Shown one piece after another: positions 7,546-17,655 of a stretch of 64,000 nucleotides of DNA. The notes beneath the pieces were generated by a model, which was not told the DNA's origin, made no database searches, and worked only from the letters and a program-made list of their open reading frames with translations. Every line of letters starts with the position of its first letter. The first letter of the stretch is position 1. The DNA is from JAAXGI01 sp965206975 (GTDB lineage Bacteria; Gemmatimonadota; Gemmatimonadetes; Longimicrobiales; Gaopeijiaceae): NCBI GenBank assembly GCA_965206975.1, contig OZ242253.1, positions 434,001 through 498,000 on the forward strand, in the 5' to 3' direction. Position numbers and translations under genes: made by a program.

Positions 7546-10353
7546 TCAGAGCCCGATCCAGTAGCTTACTTTGATTGCGAATAGGTTTTCGCCGGGCGCG
7601 GCAAGGGATCCGAACAGGTCACCTAGCCCGGCACCAACCCCCATGTCCAGGCGTCGAGAACGTGCCTGCTGCCAGACCAGAAAGACCGTGCTTCCCGGGC
7701 GCCACTCCCAACTCAGCACGGCGGTGCTTCGGAACGAACGGATGTTGAAGTCCTGATTGGGGATGACGAAGGCATCCTCCCCATCAAGAACCTCGAGGCT
7801 CCCGTCCCCCTGGCGATCGGTCGTGGTTCCATCCGACCCGTAGGTGCGAAGGAATCGGCTTCCGGCTGCCTCTAGCTCGCCGAAGTCGAAGAAGCGGCCG
7901 CTCGCCGCGAACGGCTGGGCGAACAGCTCGAGGTTGAGGTCAGGCTGAAGGGTAAAGTTCAGCCGGGTCTCGATGGCGAGAGTCGTTCGGTCTGTGAAGG
8001 CCAGGATGTAGCGGTCTCCAAAGGTGGCCGGAGAACCTCCGTACCTGAAAGTCACGTACTGGCGGGAGTCCGATCGTCGCTCGAACGAGGGCGTGAAGGA
8101 CACTTGCCATCGAGGCGCGGGGACCAGGGAGACTTCGGCGTCGACGCTACCGCTCCAACCTCCGAGTTCATCTTGTCCATAGGACCCGCCGGCCCTCCAT
8201 CGAGTCTCCGCCGACGGATTGCTCTGGAGGCTCAGCGAGGCTCGCCAGTCCTGGGGGCCCTCCATCGAGGGGCCTCCGCGGGTGAGCCGCTGGTTTTGGG
8301 ATCGCAGGCTGTAGTCGACTGTGGCTCGAGTGGTCCAGAAGTTATTCCACGTCAGTTCTGTGCTGCCGCCCATACGGGTGCTCTGTCTGTCGCCGCCAAA
8401 GTTGAACTCGTTGTTCTGGCTCACAGTGAAGCTGTAGCTCCGAAGCAGCTCACTCGGCACGGTCTCTCGGTATGTAAGCGACCCACCCGGCGTGATTCCA
8501 TCCCCGGCGCCCAGTCGCCCGATGTCGTTGAATGTGACCTCGGGCGACTCCAGGTCGACACGGACGTCCCAGAGCCAGTGGATACCGTTGATCTTGCGGG
8601 CAAAGAAGGTGGCCTTGGCTCCAGACAGGGAAGTCCGGGTTGAGTCAACCTGTACGTAATCCGCGTCCGGTCGCTGCAGGTAGCGCTCACTGCCCTGCTG
8701 CGCTCGCAGGATGGACTCTTTGCTGCCGGAGATTCCGGTAAGCCCTCCTTCAAGGGACACTTCGTATGCACCCCCGGCGATACGCCACAGGACATGGCCG
8801 CCAACCATCCATGCGTTGCGGCGTAGCTGAATCGCGAGAGGATTGCCGTCCTCGAGGTCTCTATGGACGCCGTTGAGCATGACGGACGCCGTAGAGCCGG
8901 CCTCTCCGAACTCCTGCAGAATCCGCGCCATGCCCCAGGCCGTTCGAGGGGCGACCTGCACCTCATCCAGAACTCCTCCATCTGATCCCCCGGGGTCGAG
9001 GTCGAATGTCCGAGCGTGCTCCTCGCCGGTCACGGCGCTCAGGATCCCGAGGGAGGTTCCCGAGGGAAGCCGACCGGTCAGCTTCGCGGCCCCTAGGATC
9101 GTGGTCTCTTCGGGGACGTCCACGAACTCTCCCGAAGCCGATCCCAGTGGAGGATTTCCGATGCGACGGGAGTAGAAATAATTGGTTTGGATCCCATTGA
9201 GGAGGTTGCTGCCCTCGGTGAAAAAGGGTCGCCGCTCCGGAAAGGTCGTCTCCGTATCGGTCAGGTTGATGACCGCTGGATCCACCTCCACTTGGCCGAA
9301 GTCGGGGAAGAAGGTGGCGTCCAGCGTCAGGTTGGAACCCAACCCCATCTTAAGATCCGCACCGACATTTCCTTTCAGATTGAGGTCGTCAACGAACGGG
9401 TTCTGGGGATCCCGGTCCTCCAGGAGTGTCGAGGCGCCGGCCGCGTAGGGGAGCAGCTCGAGCCTGCTGGCCTGATCGACGGACTCAATTCCCCGGAGTG
9501 TTCCGAAGCGAGACGACCACGCATCCTCGGTCCGGGGGACTGAAACCCAGTAGTCGTCCTCATTCTTGAGCGGGATCCACCGGTGCACGTTTAGCCCCCA
9601 GACCAGCGGCGACCCTTCGTTGAACCGGAGCTGAGCAAAGGGGATCCACATCTCTGCCGTCCATCCCGTGTCGTCTATGGTGACTCGCGCCTCCCACACA
9701 GGATCGTAGCGGGGGTCGATGTCGGACTCGCTGTCGGAGAGGTGCTGGTGGTCGATGCGAACTCCCGAGGCTGTCACCCCATAGGTGTAGGCAGTCCGCC
9801 GGTCCAAGAAAGTGTCAAGGGACACCAGGATGTATTCGGCCAATTCGGGTCCGCCGCTCCCGCCCCCGCGACTCTGGAAGCCGCCGCCCCCAAGACCACC
9901 GGCCGGAAAGCCGCCTCCCCGGAAGCCGCCCGCCGGGCTGGCCCGGCTAGGGTTGTATGGGCTGTCCCGCCGCCCGAGCGGAGCCTGAATTGCTCCGCGA
10001 CCCTGGCTGCTACTCATCCGAGCACCTACATACAGCCCCCCGTCGTCATAGACGAAACGGACCTCGGTTCGCTCACTGGGAGGCGCACCTTCCATCGGCT
10101 CCTTCTGAACGAAGTCGGTGATGGGTATGGCGCGGCTCCAGGCGGCCTCAAGGAGGCGCCCATCCACCTGGATCTCTCCCTGAGGCACGCGGATGGCATC
10201 AGCCGCCTTGGGCAGTCCCGTCGGAGGTGTTTGTGCGAACCCCTCCGCAAGCCCAGTTGTCTGGACTGAACTGACTAGGAGCAGGATGGAGAATGGGACA
10301 CGCAGCCCACCCAACTTGTCCGGTGGGCGGATCAATGTTGCGTCGGACTGCAA
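7546..10353 (-). CDS. CBM9-like / DUF5916 outer-membrane protein
   Basis: Protein of 935 residues. A hydrophobic signal segment (about 18-40, ending EGFAQ) is followed by a CBM9-like sandwich (about 50-260) opening IQVDGRLLEAAWSRAIPI, the standard start of this domain. The rest is a DUF5916 domain, predicted as an outer-membrane beta-barrel, with alternating aromatic/polar strands and an aromatic C-terminus (SYWIGL). A glycine-rich insert of about 30 residues lies near 135-170. Such proteins are abundant in Gemmatimonadota and Bacteroidota; substrate unknown, possibly glycan or peptide-like ligands. A paralogue lies at 18942. Transcribed alone and converging on the MBL gene. Confidence 0.82.
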   Translation of the reverse strand: MQSDATLIRPPDKLGGLRVPFSILLLVSSVQTTGLAEGFAQTPPTGLPKAADAIRVPQGEIQVDGRLLEAAWSRAIPITDFVQKEPMEGAPPSERTEVRFVYDDGGLYVGARMSSSQGRGAIQAPLGRRDSPYNPSRASPAGGFRGGGFPAGGLGGGGFQSRGGGSGGPELAEYILVSLDTFLDRRTAYTYGVTASGVRIDHQHLSDSESDIDPRYDPVWEARVTIDDTGWTAEMWIPFAQLRFNEGSPLVWGLNVHRWIPLKNEDDYWVSVPRTEDAWSSRFGTLRGIESVDQASRLELLPYAAGASTLLEDRDPQNPFVDDLNLKGNVGADLKMGLGSNLTLDATFFPDFGQVEVDPAVINLTDTETTFPERRPFFTEGSNLLNGIQTNYFYSRRIGNPPLGSASGEFVDVPEETTILGAAKLTGRLPSGTSLGILSAVTGEEHARTFDLDPGGSDGGVLDEVQVAPRTAWGMARILQEFGEAGSTASVMLNGVHRDLEDGNPLAIQLRRNAWMVGGHVLWRIAGGAYEVSLEGGLTGISGSKESILRAQQGSERYLQRPDADYVQVDSTRTSLSGAKATFFARKINGIHWLWDVRVDLESPEVTFNDIGRLGAGDGITPGGSLTYRETVPSELLRSYSFTVSQNNEFNFGGDRQSTRMGGSTELTWNNFWTTRATVDYSLRSQNQRLTRGGPSMEGPQDWRASLSLQSNPSAETRWRAGGSYGQDELGGWSGSVDAEVSLVPAPRWQVSFTPSFERRSDSRQYVTFRYGGSPATFGDRYILAFTDRTTLAIETRLNFTLQPDLNLELFAQPFAASGRFFDFGELEAAGSRFLRTYGSDGTTTDRQGDGSLEVLDGEDAFVIPNQDFNIRSFRSTAVLSWEWRPGSTVFLVWQQARSRRLDMGVGAGLGDLFGSLAAPGENLFAIKVSYWIGL

Positions 10354-10838
10354 GTCATCTATGGAACATCCGAAGGCCCGTCAGAAGGCTCGCCTCCGCT
10401 ACGGGTCATTGTGTTCTTCTCTTGTACTTGACGGCGTCGGCGATCAATTACCGTCCCGGACCCTGCAACGTTCCGGATCTGCCCGTCCGGATAGCCGATG
10501 GCTCCGTTGAGGACAATCACCGGGGGACTCGGCCTCGCTGCTTGTGGCAGTTGGACGCCCGATCGCGGACCGGAGCCGACAGCGCCGAAGCGGCCTGACC
10601 GGGCATGAGACGTGACCGGGCCTTCCCGGCCGGTGAGGGAGCCCCTGAAGATGTGGTTGCCAGTCGGCGATCTTGGAGCTCAGGGGGCATTGCCGACGGC
10701 ATGCTGGTGCCTTGGAAGCCAGAAAGGCTGTGGCGCTGGGGCTGGCGGGTGTCTGAGAAGGCGATCTCTTCGATCCGGTGAGAACGAGCTCTTGCCGGAA
10801 TCATCTTACAGTCCGGGTGTGCAAGATGCCTCTTGAAT
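10354..10838. other. Intergenic, upstream of DUF5916 gene and left of IS256 copy 2
   Basis: About 485 bases without a recognisable gene. It must contain the promoter for the leftward DUF5916 gene. I see no clear operator or RNA. Confidence 0.45.
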
Positions 10839-12215
10839 GAGGTAGGATCAAATGGTGTGTAAAAAGAGAGGCGACGCACCTTTCGGCTGAGGATTAAACC
10901 AGCGAGCCCGGGTGACAGCCCGGGGAAAGGAACGTCGCCTCATGAGAGAGGATATCGCGGGACGGGAGTGTGCGTCCAGCAGGCGGATGTGGGAGGTGCT
11001 GGAGGGGATGGTGCGGGAGAAGGCGCAGGAGTTCATCCAGGGCATCCTGGAGGAGGAGGTCACGGATCTGCTGGGTCGGGAGAAGTCGGAGCGGCGGGCG
11101 GGGATCGATAGGCCGGAGGGCTACCGCAACGGATACGGCAAGCCGAGGCGGCTGGCGATGAGCTCGGGAACGATCACGCTCCGGCGTCCCCGGGTTCGCG
11201 GAGTGGAGGAGCGATTCCAGAGCCGGGTGCTGCCGTTGTTCGCGAGGCGGACGAAGGAGGTGGGCGCTCTATTGCCGGAGCTGTATCTGCACGGTCTGGC
11301 TGAGGGAGACTTCGAGCTGGCGATGCGGGGACTGCTGGGGGAGGGGGCACCGTTGTCGAAGTCATCGATCCGGCGGCTGCGGGCGGGGTGGGCAGCGGAG
11401 TTCGAGGCCTGGTCGAAGCGCTCGCTGGCCGATCGAGAGGTCGTCTACGTGTGGGCGGACGGGATCTACGTGAAGGCTGGGCTGGAGCGGGACAAGGCCG
11501 CGCTGCTGGTGGTGCTGGGCACGATGCGAGACGGGACGAAGGAGGTGTTGGCGCTGAGACCGGGCTACCGAGAGTCGGTCGAGTCGTGGTCTGAGGTGTT
11601 ACGGGAGCTGAAGGCACGCGGCATCGAGGCGCCGAAGCTTCTGATGGCGGACGGCAACGCGGCGATCTGGGGGGCGGTGAGGCAGGTATGGCCTGAGGCC
11701 GGTGAGCAGCGGTGCTGGAACCACAAGATGAGGAACGTGCTGGACCGACTCCCTCAGCGCGAGCAGAGCGAGGCGAAGGATCTGCTCAGGGTTGTGGTCT
11801 ATGCACCGAGCCGGGCCCAGGCCGCGAAGGCCCGTCAGGCGTTCGAGAAGCGCTACGGGCCGTGGTATCCGAAAGCGGTGGACGTGCTCGAGGACGACTG
11901 GGAGCGGATGGTCAGCTTCTACGACTTCCCCGAGGCCCACTGGAAGCATCTGCGCACGACGAACGTGGTCGAGAGCCCGTTCGCCGCGGTACGGCTCAGG
12001 ACCAGCGCGGCGAAGCGGTTCAAGAAGGTCGAGAGCGCCACGGCCCTGATCTGGAAGCTCCTGACCGTGGCCGAGAAGCGCTTCAGAAGGCTCGACGCTC
12101 CCCACCTGCTCAGCGATGTGTTTGAAGGAAGAAAGTTCGAAGACGGAAAGCCCGTCTCAACCCAACAGCGGAAGGCTGCCGCCTGACACGTTTACACACT
12201 TATTGACCCGACCTC
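10839..12215 (+). mobile_element. IS256-family insertion sequence, copy 2
   Basis: Complete 1377-bp element with the same ends as copy 1 (GAGGT...ACCTC) and one base fewer in the leader before the transposase. An imperfect flanking direct repeat, TTGAAT, occurs at 10833-10838 and 12217-12222, offset by one base on the right. It lies between genes and disrupts nothing evident. Its left repeat is uninterrupted and therefore records the empty target site used by the IS1111-type element in copy 3. Confidence 0.92.
10942..12186 (+). CDS. IS256-family transposase, copy 2
   Basis: Same 414-residue transposase as copy 1, with Ile5, Arg at position 15 and Ala at 349 (PFAAVRL). The Asp173/Asp237/Glu344 triad and the RCWNHK signature are intact. 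An in-frame ATG 30 bases upstream exists, but the start used here is the one common to all three copies. Confidence 0.95.
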   Translation: MREDIAGRECASSRRMWEVLEGMVREKAQEFIQGILEEEVTDLLGREKSERRAGIDRPEGYRNGYGKPRRLAMSSGTITLRRPRVRGVEERFQSRVLPLFARRTKEVGALLPELYLHGLAEGDFELAMRGLLGEGAPLSKSSIRRLRAGWAAEFEAWSKRSLADREVVYVWADGIYVKAGLERDKAALLVVLGTMRDGTKEVLALRPGYRESVESWSEVLRELKARGIEAPKLLMADGNAAIWGAVRQVWPEAGEQRCWNHKMRNVLDRLPQREQSEAKDLLRVVVYAPSRAQAAKARQAFEKRYGPWYPKAVDVLEDDWERMVSFYDFPEAHWKHLRTTNVVESPFAAVRLRTSAAKRFKKVESATALIWKLLTVAEKRFRRLDAPHLLSDVFEGRKFEDGKPVSTQQRKAAA

Positions 12216-12367
12216 ATTGAATGTTCCTTGCGTTTCGGGTCTGGGAGGCTGTACGTTTAGTCCAATAGTCCAAATTCGATTAGTGCTTTGGGCTAGACGG
12301 TTGAACGTCAAATCTTGAAGGTGCGGACGGGTCGCCGCGACTCGATCAACTCAGAGGGAGGCCAATC

Positions 12368-13840
12368 ATGAGGAAGGACACGAGTTCACGCTTCCAGATG
12401 GGATTGGGCGTCTCAATTTGCATGGCGACGCTCGCCCTGGCAGCGCTCCTGTCGTTCCCAGGGGAGACGTCTGCGCAGGCGCAAGACGACCCCGTCACCT
12501 TCGCGCGGGACGTCGCGCCGATCATTCAAGAGAAGTGCGAGACCTGCCATCGAGACGGCTCGATCGGCCCGCATTCCATGACGAACTACGAAGAGATCCG
12601 GCCCTGGGCCCCCCTCATCAAAGAGAAGGTGACGACCCGAGAGATGCCTCCGTGGCCCCTCGACAAGACGATTGGTATCCAGCGATTCAAGAACGACCGG
12701 TCTCTGAGTGATGAGCAGATCGAAACCATCGTGAGCTGGGTGGACTCCGGTGCACCCCTGGGGGACGTAGCGGATCTGCCCGCTCCGCTCGAGTGGCCGG
12801 ATTGGTCCGACTCGTGGCGGTTCGAAGACGAGCTCGGCCGGCCACCGGATATCGTCGTATCCACACCGTCTTACAAGGTGCTCGCGAACAGCGCGGACGA
12901 CTGGCCCTGGCTAGAGTCACCGATCGAGGGGCTGACGGGAGAGCGGTGGATCAGGGCGGGCGAGTTCAGGCCTGGGTCCGCGGACACTTGGAACGTCTTC
13001 CACCACGCCAACCCTGGTATCGTCAAGCCAGACGGGACGCAGGACGGCTCGCTGAGGCAAGTGCGCGGGAACGAGGGAACCATCTACGCCGAGGATTCCG
13101 GCACGCCGGTCGGGCCGGGAGACATCGTTCGGTGGAATATGCATATGTATGCGATCGACCGCGACGTGGATGCCGTCCTGCAGCTCGGTCTCTGGCTCTA
13201 CCCGGAAGAGGAGCCTCCGACGTATAGGGCGGCGGGCGCCGATGGGTTTAGCTGCAGCCAGTGGACGGGGCACGGTTTCGTGTCGGACCCGCTCCCGGGA
13301 CGCTTCGGACCGAATCTAAGGGGAGGACCCCGCGGAATAACTAGCGATCCTCAGATCGCGCGGCAGGGCGATCTCCTCATCCCACCGAACAGCTGGGCGA
13401 CCTACCGCGGCGTGTATGTGATGGACCGGCCGGCGCGTCTCGAGGTGGCACGGGCGCATATGCACGTTCGGGGTCGATATCAGATCCTCGAGGCGGTCTA
13501 TCCGGACGGTCGCTGGGAGGTCATCAACAAGTTCCACTTCGACCACGACTGGCAGACCGGGTTCCTATACGAGGACGATGCAATGCCTCTATTTCCGAAG
13601 GGGACCGTGCTCATCATTACGGGCGTCTTCGACAACACCTCGGGTAACCCTGACAACCCCGATCCCGACCAGTGGGCTGTGCGAGGCGACCGAACCGTCG
13701 ACTCGATGTGCCACTTCAGGATGGGCCTGACCTATTTTGATGACGAGGCGGAGTTCGAAAGGATCGTGCAGGAGAGAGAGATGCTTCTCCGTGAGGAAAA
13801 GCTGGCGGAGGACGGAGGAGATGGTGATGGAGGGCAGTAG
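12368..13840 (+). CDS. Cytochrome c / PHM-like dicopper monooxygenase fusion
   Basis: Exported protein of 490 residues; signal peptide about 1-38. An N-terminal haem-binding segment follows with C57-E-T-C60-H61 and the MPPW motif (93-96) typical of this family. The C-terminal two thirds resemble copper type II ascorbate-dependent monooxygenases (PHM/DBM fold). Candidate copper ligands fall in the right order: His212-His213 (FHHAN), His259 (NMHMY), His364 and His366 (HMHVRG) and Met452 (CHFRMG). A plausible role is periplasmic hydroxylation with electrons delivered through the fused haem; the substrate is unknown. A GAGGGAGG ribosome site precedes the start. A paralogue is at 22210. Confidence 0.78.
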   Translation: MRKDTSSRFQMGLGVSICMATLALAALLSFPGETSAQAQDDPVTFARDVAPIIQEKCETCHRDGSIGPHSMTNYEEIRPWAPLIKEKVTTREMPPWPLDKTIGIQRFKNDRSLSDEQIETIVSWVDSGAPLGDVADLPAPLEWPDWSDSWRFEDELGRPPDIVVSTPSYKVLANSADDWPWLESPIEGLTGERWIRAGEFRPGSADTWNVFHHANPGIVKPDGTQDGSLRQVRGNEGTIYAEDSGTPVGPGDIVRWNMHMYAIDRDVDAVLQLGLWLYPEEEPPTYRAAGADGFSCSQWTGHGFVSDPLPGRFGPNLRGGPRGITSDPQIARQGDLLIPPNSWATYRGVYVMDRPARLEVARAHMHVRGRYQILEAVYPDGRWEVINKFHFDHDWQTGFLYEDDAMPLFPKGTVLIITGVFDNTSGNPDNPDPDQWAVRGDRTVDSMCHFRMGLTYFDDEAEFERIVQEREMLLREEKLAEDGGDGDGGQ

Positions 13841-13876
13841 GAATCGGAATAGTCCGTAATTAGGTGGGTTGCTAGT

Positions 13877-13914
13877 GCAATAAGGAGAGGGGCTCCGGCC
13901 CCTCTCCTTATTGC
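13877..13914 (+). terminator. Strong hairpin terminator
   Basis: Perfect 17-bp stem (13877-13893 with 13898-13914) closed by a TCCG tetraloop, followed by TTTG. It lies between the cytochrome fusion gene and the next gene and should stop transcription from the former, although the T-tract is short. Confidence 0.75.
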
Positions 13915-13935
13915 TTTGCTCTGCTGGAGAAAGTC

Positions 13936-14820
13936 ATGAAACCGGCGTATTTGCTCACAGTGGGAGTCTTCGCAGCGGGTATTTTCGCGGAGAGCCCGAT
14001 GCCCCTTGAGGCTCAGACCAACATACCAGGTGCTGCCGGAACGGAGATGGTTCGAAACCTCCGGCCCTCCGGCCAGCCGGTGATCCCGCTCTTCGACGGT
14101 TGGTATTCGAATCCGGACGGCTCACACGGGCTGTGCTTTGGATACTTCAACTTGAACTTTGAGGAGGTGTTGGACATCCCATTGGGACCGGACAACTTCA
14201 TTGAACCGGCCCGCTATGACGGGAGTCAGCCGACCCACTTCAGGCCCGTGCCGAGCCAGGCCGGTGGCTACGCCAGGAGGTACTATTGCGTCCTCGGCGT
14301 GAACCTGCCGCCAGGATCCGAGAGCGAGCGCGTTGTGTGGACGCTTCGTTGGGACGGCGAAAGCTATTCGGTTCCCGGTCACATCGGGGCGGACGACTAC
14401 ACGATCGAGGAGCCGGATCAGCCAGGGCGGAGCAGTGTGTCACCGTTGGTCCGGTTCCTCGAACCGGCCGGGCCGGCGGGAAGAGGTCGCGACGGCGATC
14501 TAGTGGCAGGACCGTTTACGACTGGGGTGGGCGATCCGTTCTCGATCGAGGTCTCGGTAAGCGAGCCAGTCACGGAGAATCCCAACTCTGGATTCGAGCA
14601 AGTCACGGTCCTTTGGTCGAAGCACCAAGGGCCTGGGGACGTGACCTTCAGCTCAACGAATCAGATGCCCATCTCGGACGGAGTGGAAGCCACCACGACG
14701 GCTACGTTTGGCGAGCCCGGCAATTACATGCTCCGCCTACAGGCGTACGAGGGTAGACAGCCGTGGGGATCCCAATGCTGCTGGACCAATGCGTTCGTTA
14801 GGGTCACGGTTACTCAGTAG
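13936..14820 (+). CDS. Secreted protein of unknown function with Ig-like C-terminal region
   Basis: 294 residues with a signal peptide (about 1-26, cleaved after LEAQ). The middle part contains FDGWYSNPDGSHGLCFGYFN and paired cysteines. The C-terminal ~100 residues (PFSIEVSVSEPV..., TATFGEPGNYMLRLQAYEG) look like a PKD/Ig-type beta-sandwich. I do not recognise the family. It lies downstream of the cytochrome/monooxygenase gene but a strong terminator separates them, so it is probably expressed from its own promoter. No catalytic motif seen. Confidence 0.6.
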   Translation: MKPAYLLTVGVFAAGIFAESPMPLEAQTNIPGAAGTEMVRNLRPSGQPVIPLFDGWYSNPDGSHGLCFGYFNLNFEEVLDIPLGPDNFIEPARYDGSQPTHFRPVPSQAGGYARRYYCVLGVNLPPGSESERVVWTLRWDGESYSVPGHIGADDYTIEEPDQPGRSSVSPLVRFLEPAGPAGRGRDGDLVAGPFTTGVGDPFSIEVSVSEPVTENPNSGFEQVTVLWSKHQGPGDVTFSSTNQMPISDGVEATTTATFGEPGNYMLRLQAYEGRQPWGSQCCWTNAFVRVTVTQ

Positions 14821-15012
14821 CCGGGGCGCCCCTACGACCTCCGAGGCGGCACCCGGTACGGCTCTCGGCACGATCAGGACCGGGCCGTAGGGATCAGCGA
14901 GATCTGCTTTGGACGGGTGACCGCAGCACGGGGCCAAGCGAGGGTCCCGCGCCGGCGATACCGGGGCCGGTCCCGATCATCAAGGGGCCCTCTCAGAGCC
15001 TGATCCGGCGCG

Positions 15013-17211
15013 TTACGGCAGCGTCAGGGCAACCAGCGAACCGGGAAAGTCCATGTGGACGCTGCCGCTCTGTACGACGATGTACTGCTTCCCCTCGTGC
15101 ATGTACGTCATCATCCCGTACTGCCCGGGAGCCGGGAGAGGTACGCTCGCCAGGATCTCGCCCGTGGCCTTGTCACGGGCGTGGAGCTCCAAGGGAGCAT
15201 CGGGCATGATCTGAGCGGTACCCTGGCTGAGCGCCCGGGTCTGCACCAACAGGCTGCCCGTCACAATCTGGAGCGACCAGCCATTTCCTCCGGAATTGGG
15301 AACCTCCACGCCAGCGAGCAGCGGATGGTTCCTGATTCGATCCGGTGTCTCGCCGATGGGGACTGTCCAGATCCGCCGACCCGTGCTCATCTGGAGCGCG
15401 GAGAGCGCGTTGTCCAGGGGCTTCCAGAGCCGCAGACCATCGATGGTCTCGAGCCCACCGCCACCTCCCGGCAACCAAGCGGCCACCGTCGTTCCCGTCG
15501 TCGGGGTGTAGTTCGGCGTCGCGTAGCCGGCTCCGGGCGCGGCGTATTCCTCTCTCGGGTCGTCGACTCCGCCCGTGGGCTCCATGAACGCGGGCGCATT
15601 GCAGTTTCGGGTGTGCGAGGAATAGAGCATACCCGTCGTGGGATCCGCGGTCGGAGGATGCGGGATAACGTTCCCGCCGCCTTGGCAGCCCACGTTGTTC
15701 AGGAAGTCGTTCGTGTGGTCGTGGGGAAGCGGCGGGACATAGAGCCCCCCAACCCGGTAGTTGCTCAGGATCTCGAGCGCCTGCTCCCTGAGCTCCGGAG
15801 TGTAGTCGATCACGAATTCCTCGGTGAGTCCGCTCAGAAGGATCGGGTCCACCGGCTCCGGCAACGTCGGATACGGCTGGGTGGGAGAAGTGTAGTTCCC
15901 CGGAACTTCTGTCTGGATCACCGGCCGTTCTTCGATGGGCCAGAGCGGCTCCCCCGTCTCCCGGTTGAATGCAAAGACCAAGCCCTGCTTCGTGCTCTGA
16001 ACGAGGGCGGGGACACTCTCCCGTTCCACCGTGAGATCCATCAGGATCGGTGCGGCCCCGATGTCGTAATTCCACTGGTCGCTGTGGTGGATCTGGAAGT
16101 GCCAGCGGCGCTCGCCCGTCTCCACGTCGAGCGCGAGCACGCTCCCTCCGAAGAGGTTGTCGCCCGGCCGATGACCCGCGTAGGACTGGACGGTCGAGGC
16201 GTTGGTCACAATGTAGACGAGCCCCAGCTCGGGATCAGCCGAAGCCGGAGCCCACGACGACATGTCACCGGAGAACTGCCACGCGTCATTCTCCCACGTG
16301 TCGTGGCCGAACTCGCCGGGCCGCGGGATCACATGGAACTTCCAAAGGAACTCGCCGGTCCGGGCATCGAACCCCATGATATCGCCCGGAACGTTCTCGA
16401 TCCGGGTCTGCTCGTAACTGGGCTCGTGCCCGACGAGCACAACCACGACCCCGTTCACCACGATCGGGGGCGAAGAACTCGTCACCATTCCCAGCTCCCT
16501 CGGGATCCCGTAGTCCGGATCGTAGCTTCCCCCGGCGGCCAGGTGGTCCTGCCAGCGGCCCCAATCCCCCAGGAGGTCCGGGATCAGATCCACGACCCCG
16601 GTCTGAGAGAAGCCCGGGAGAGGGACGGGTTCACCCCAGCCCTCAAGGGGCCGGCCAGTCCTGGCATCCAGCGCCCAGAGAAAGAAGCCGGGCGTCGTGA
16701 TGTAGATCACCCCCCGACCGTCCACCTCCCCGTAGGCAACCCCCTTTCCGTACGCCTGCCGAGGCGAGCGCAGGTACCGGATCGTCTCGGGCTCCCGGAA
16801 GGTCCAAAGCGTCTCGCCCGTGGCGGGATCGATCGCCGCGACCTGCCTGCGCGGGGTGACCACCGTGTAGAGCATCCCATCGGCGTAGACCGGGGTGGAC
16901 CGGAAGAAGTAGTCGACGTTGGGGCCGAAGTTGTCGCTTCGCCAGATCCACGCCACCTCCAGCTCCTCGAAGTTGGCGGCATTGATCTGGTCGAGCGGGG
17001 AAGATCGCGTGTGCCCCGCGTCACCGCCCAAGTAACGCCACTCCCCATTCTCCGTCCCGGGTAACCTCTGGGCAGAGAGAGGCGCCCCGACCCCGGGCAA
17101 GAGCGCGAGGCCGAGGGTGAGGGAGAGCGTGAGGATCCTGAAGGCGCATCGGAGCTGAGATGTCGTGGTCCTCGTCATTGTGGTCTTGGTCATTCCGCCT
17201 TCCTCATCCAT
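15013..17211 (-). CDS. PQQ-dependent dehydrogenase (quinoprotein, 8-bladed propeller)
   Basis: Exported quinoprotein of up to 732 residues; an alternative start at 17193 also precedes the signal peptide (LTLSLTLGLALLPG...). Propeller W-motifs recur (for example AAIDPATGETLWTFR and GFDARTGEFLWKFH). FRSTPVYADGMLYTVV is the standard early blade of PQQ alcohol/glucose dehydrogenases, and a vicinal region carries WHFQIHHSDQWNYDIGAAP. There is no fused haem c domain (no CxxCH), so electrons must pass to a separate carrier. The exact substrate, alcohol or sugar, is not determined. Convergent with the unknown secreted gene on its left. Confidence 0.85.
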   Translation of the reverse strand: MDEEGGMTKTTMTRTTTSQLRCAFRILTLSLTLGLALLPGVGAPLSAQRLPGTENGEWRYLGGDAGHTRSSPLDQINAANFEELEVAWIWRSDNFGPNVDYFFRSTPVYADGMLYTVVTPRRQVAAIDPATGETLWTFREPETIRYLRSPRQAYGKGVAYGEVDGRGVIYITTPGFFLWALDARTGRPLEGWGEPVPLPGFSQTGVVDLIPDLLGDWGRWQDHLAAGGSYDPDYGIPRELGMVTSSSPPIVVNGVVVVLVGHEPSYEQTRIENVPGDIMGFDARTGEFLWKFHVIPRPGEFGHDTWENDAWQFSGDMSSWAPASADPELGLVYIVTNASTVQSYAGHRPGDNLFGGSVLALDVETGERRWHFQIHHSDQWNYDIGAAPILMDLTVERESVPALVQSTKQGLVFAFNRETGEPLWPIEERPVIQTEVPGNYTSPTQPYPTLPEPVDPILLSGLTEEFVIDYTPELREQALEILSNYRVGGLYVPPLPHDHTNDFLNNVGCQGGGNVIPHPPTADPTTGMLYSSHTRNCNAPAFMEPTGGVDDPREEYAAPGAGYATPNYTPTTGTTVAAWLPGGGGGLETIDGLRLWKPLDNALSALQMSTGRRIWTVPIGETPDRIRNHPLLAGVEVPNSGGNGWSLQIVTGSLLVQTRALSQGTAQIMPDAPLELHARDKATGEILASVPLPAPGQYGMMTYMHEGKQYIVVQSGSVHMDFPGSLVALTLP

Positions 17212-17655
17212 AAGGCACCGGGCCGCGGGGTGTGCACCGCTTGTGACCGGACGGCCATCCGAATCTTAGACACGCGAAGTCCCCGCTGCAACGGGATCTC
17301 CGGAGGAACACCGGGGGACGAGCCGTTCCGGCAGCAACACGTCCTGATGCACCGGTCGCCCCCCGTTCCGAGGACCTTGCACGGCTTGGGCATCGCCACG
17401 GGGCACGGGATGCGTCGGACTTCCAGACCCGCGCCGCAATCCTTTGAGAATGAGGGCGCCTCGTGGTAGATTTCTTGGCTGTCACGTCCTTCGGTAACGC
17501 TGGACTCGAGCACCTGAGCGGCGCCACCTGAGGAACGTGACGCTCTCTTTGTGCAGGTACCGGGCGAGGTGCCGCGATCCTGGCCAATGGGACTCGCTCC
17601 ACATTCCCCCCTCGGCCCCGCCGGCCCGAGTCACGCCCAAACCGAACTGAGTTCC
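17212..17655. other. Divergent intergenic region
   Basis: About 440 bases between the leftward quinoprotein gene and the rightward CuA-type gene. It should hold both promoters. No gene or clear operator recognised. Confidence 0.45.

Noticed and set aside
277..12215. Composite transposon bounded by IS256 copies 1 and 2
   Set aside because: Each copy has its own flanking direct repeats (perfect at copy 1, partial at copy 2), as expected for independent single insertions; no shared outer duplication is seen.
10833..12222. Clean target duplication at IS256 copy 2
   Set aside because: Only TTGAAT matches and it is offset by one base on the right, so it is reported as imperfect.
15055..17064. Very long open frame antisense to the PQQ dehydrogenase
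   Set aside because: Shadow of a high-GC gene; composition is Arg/His/Pro-rich and it matches no family. The sense protein has clear propeller motifs.
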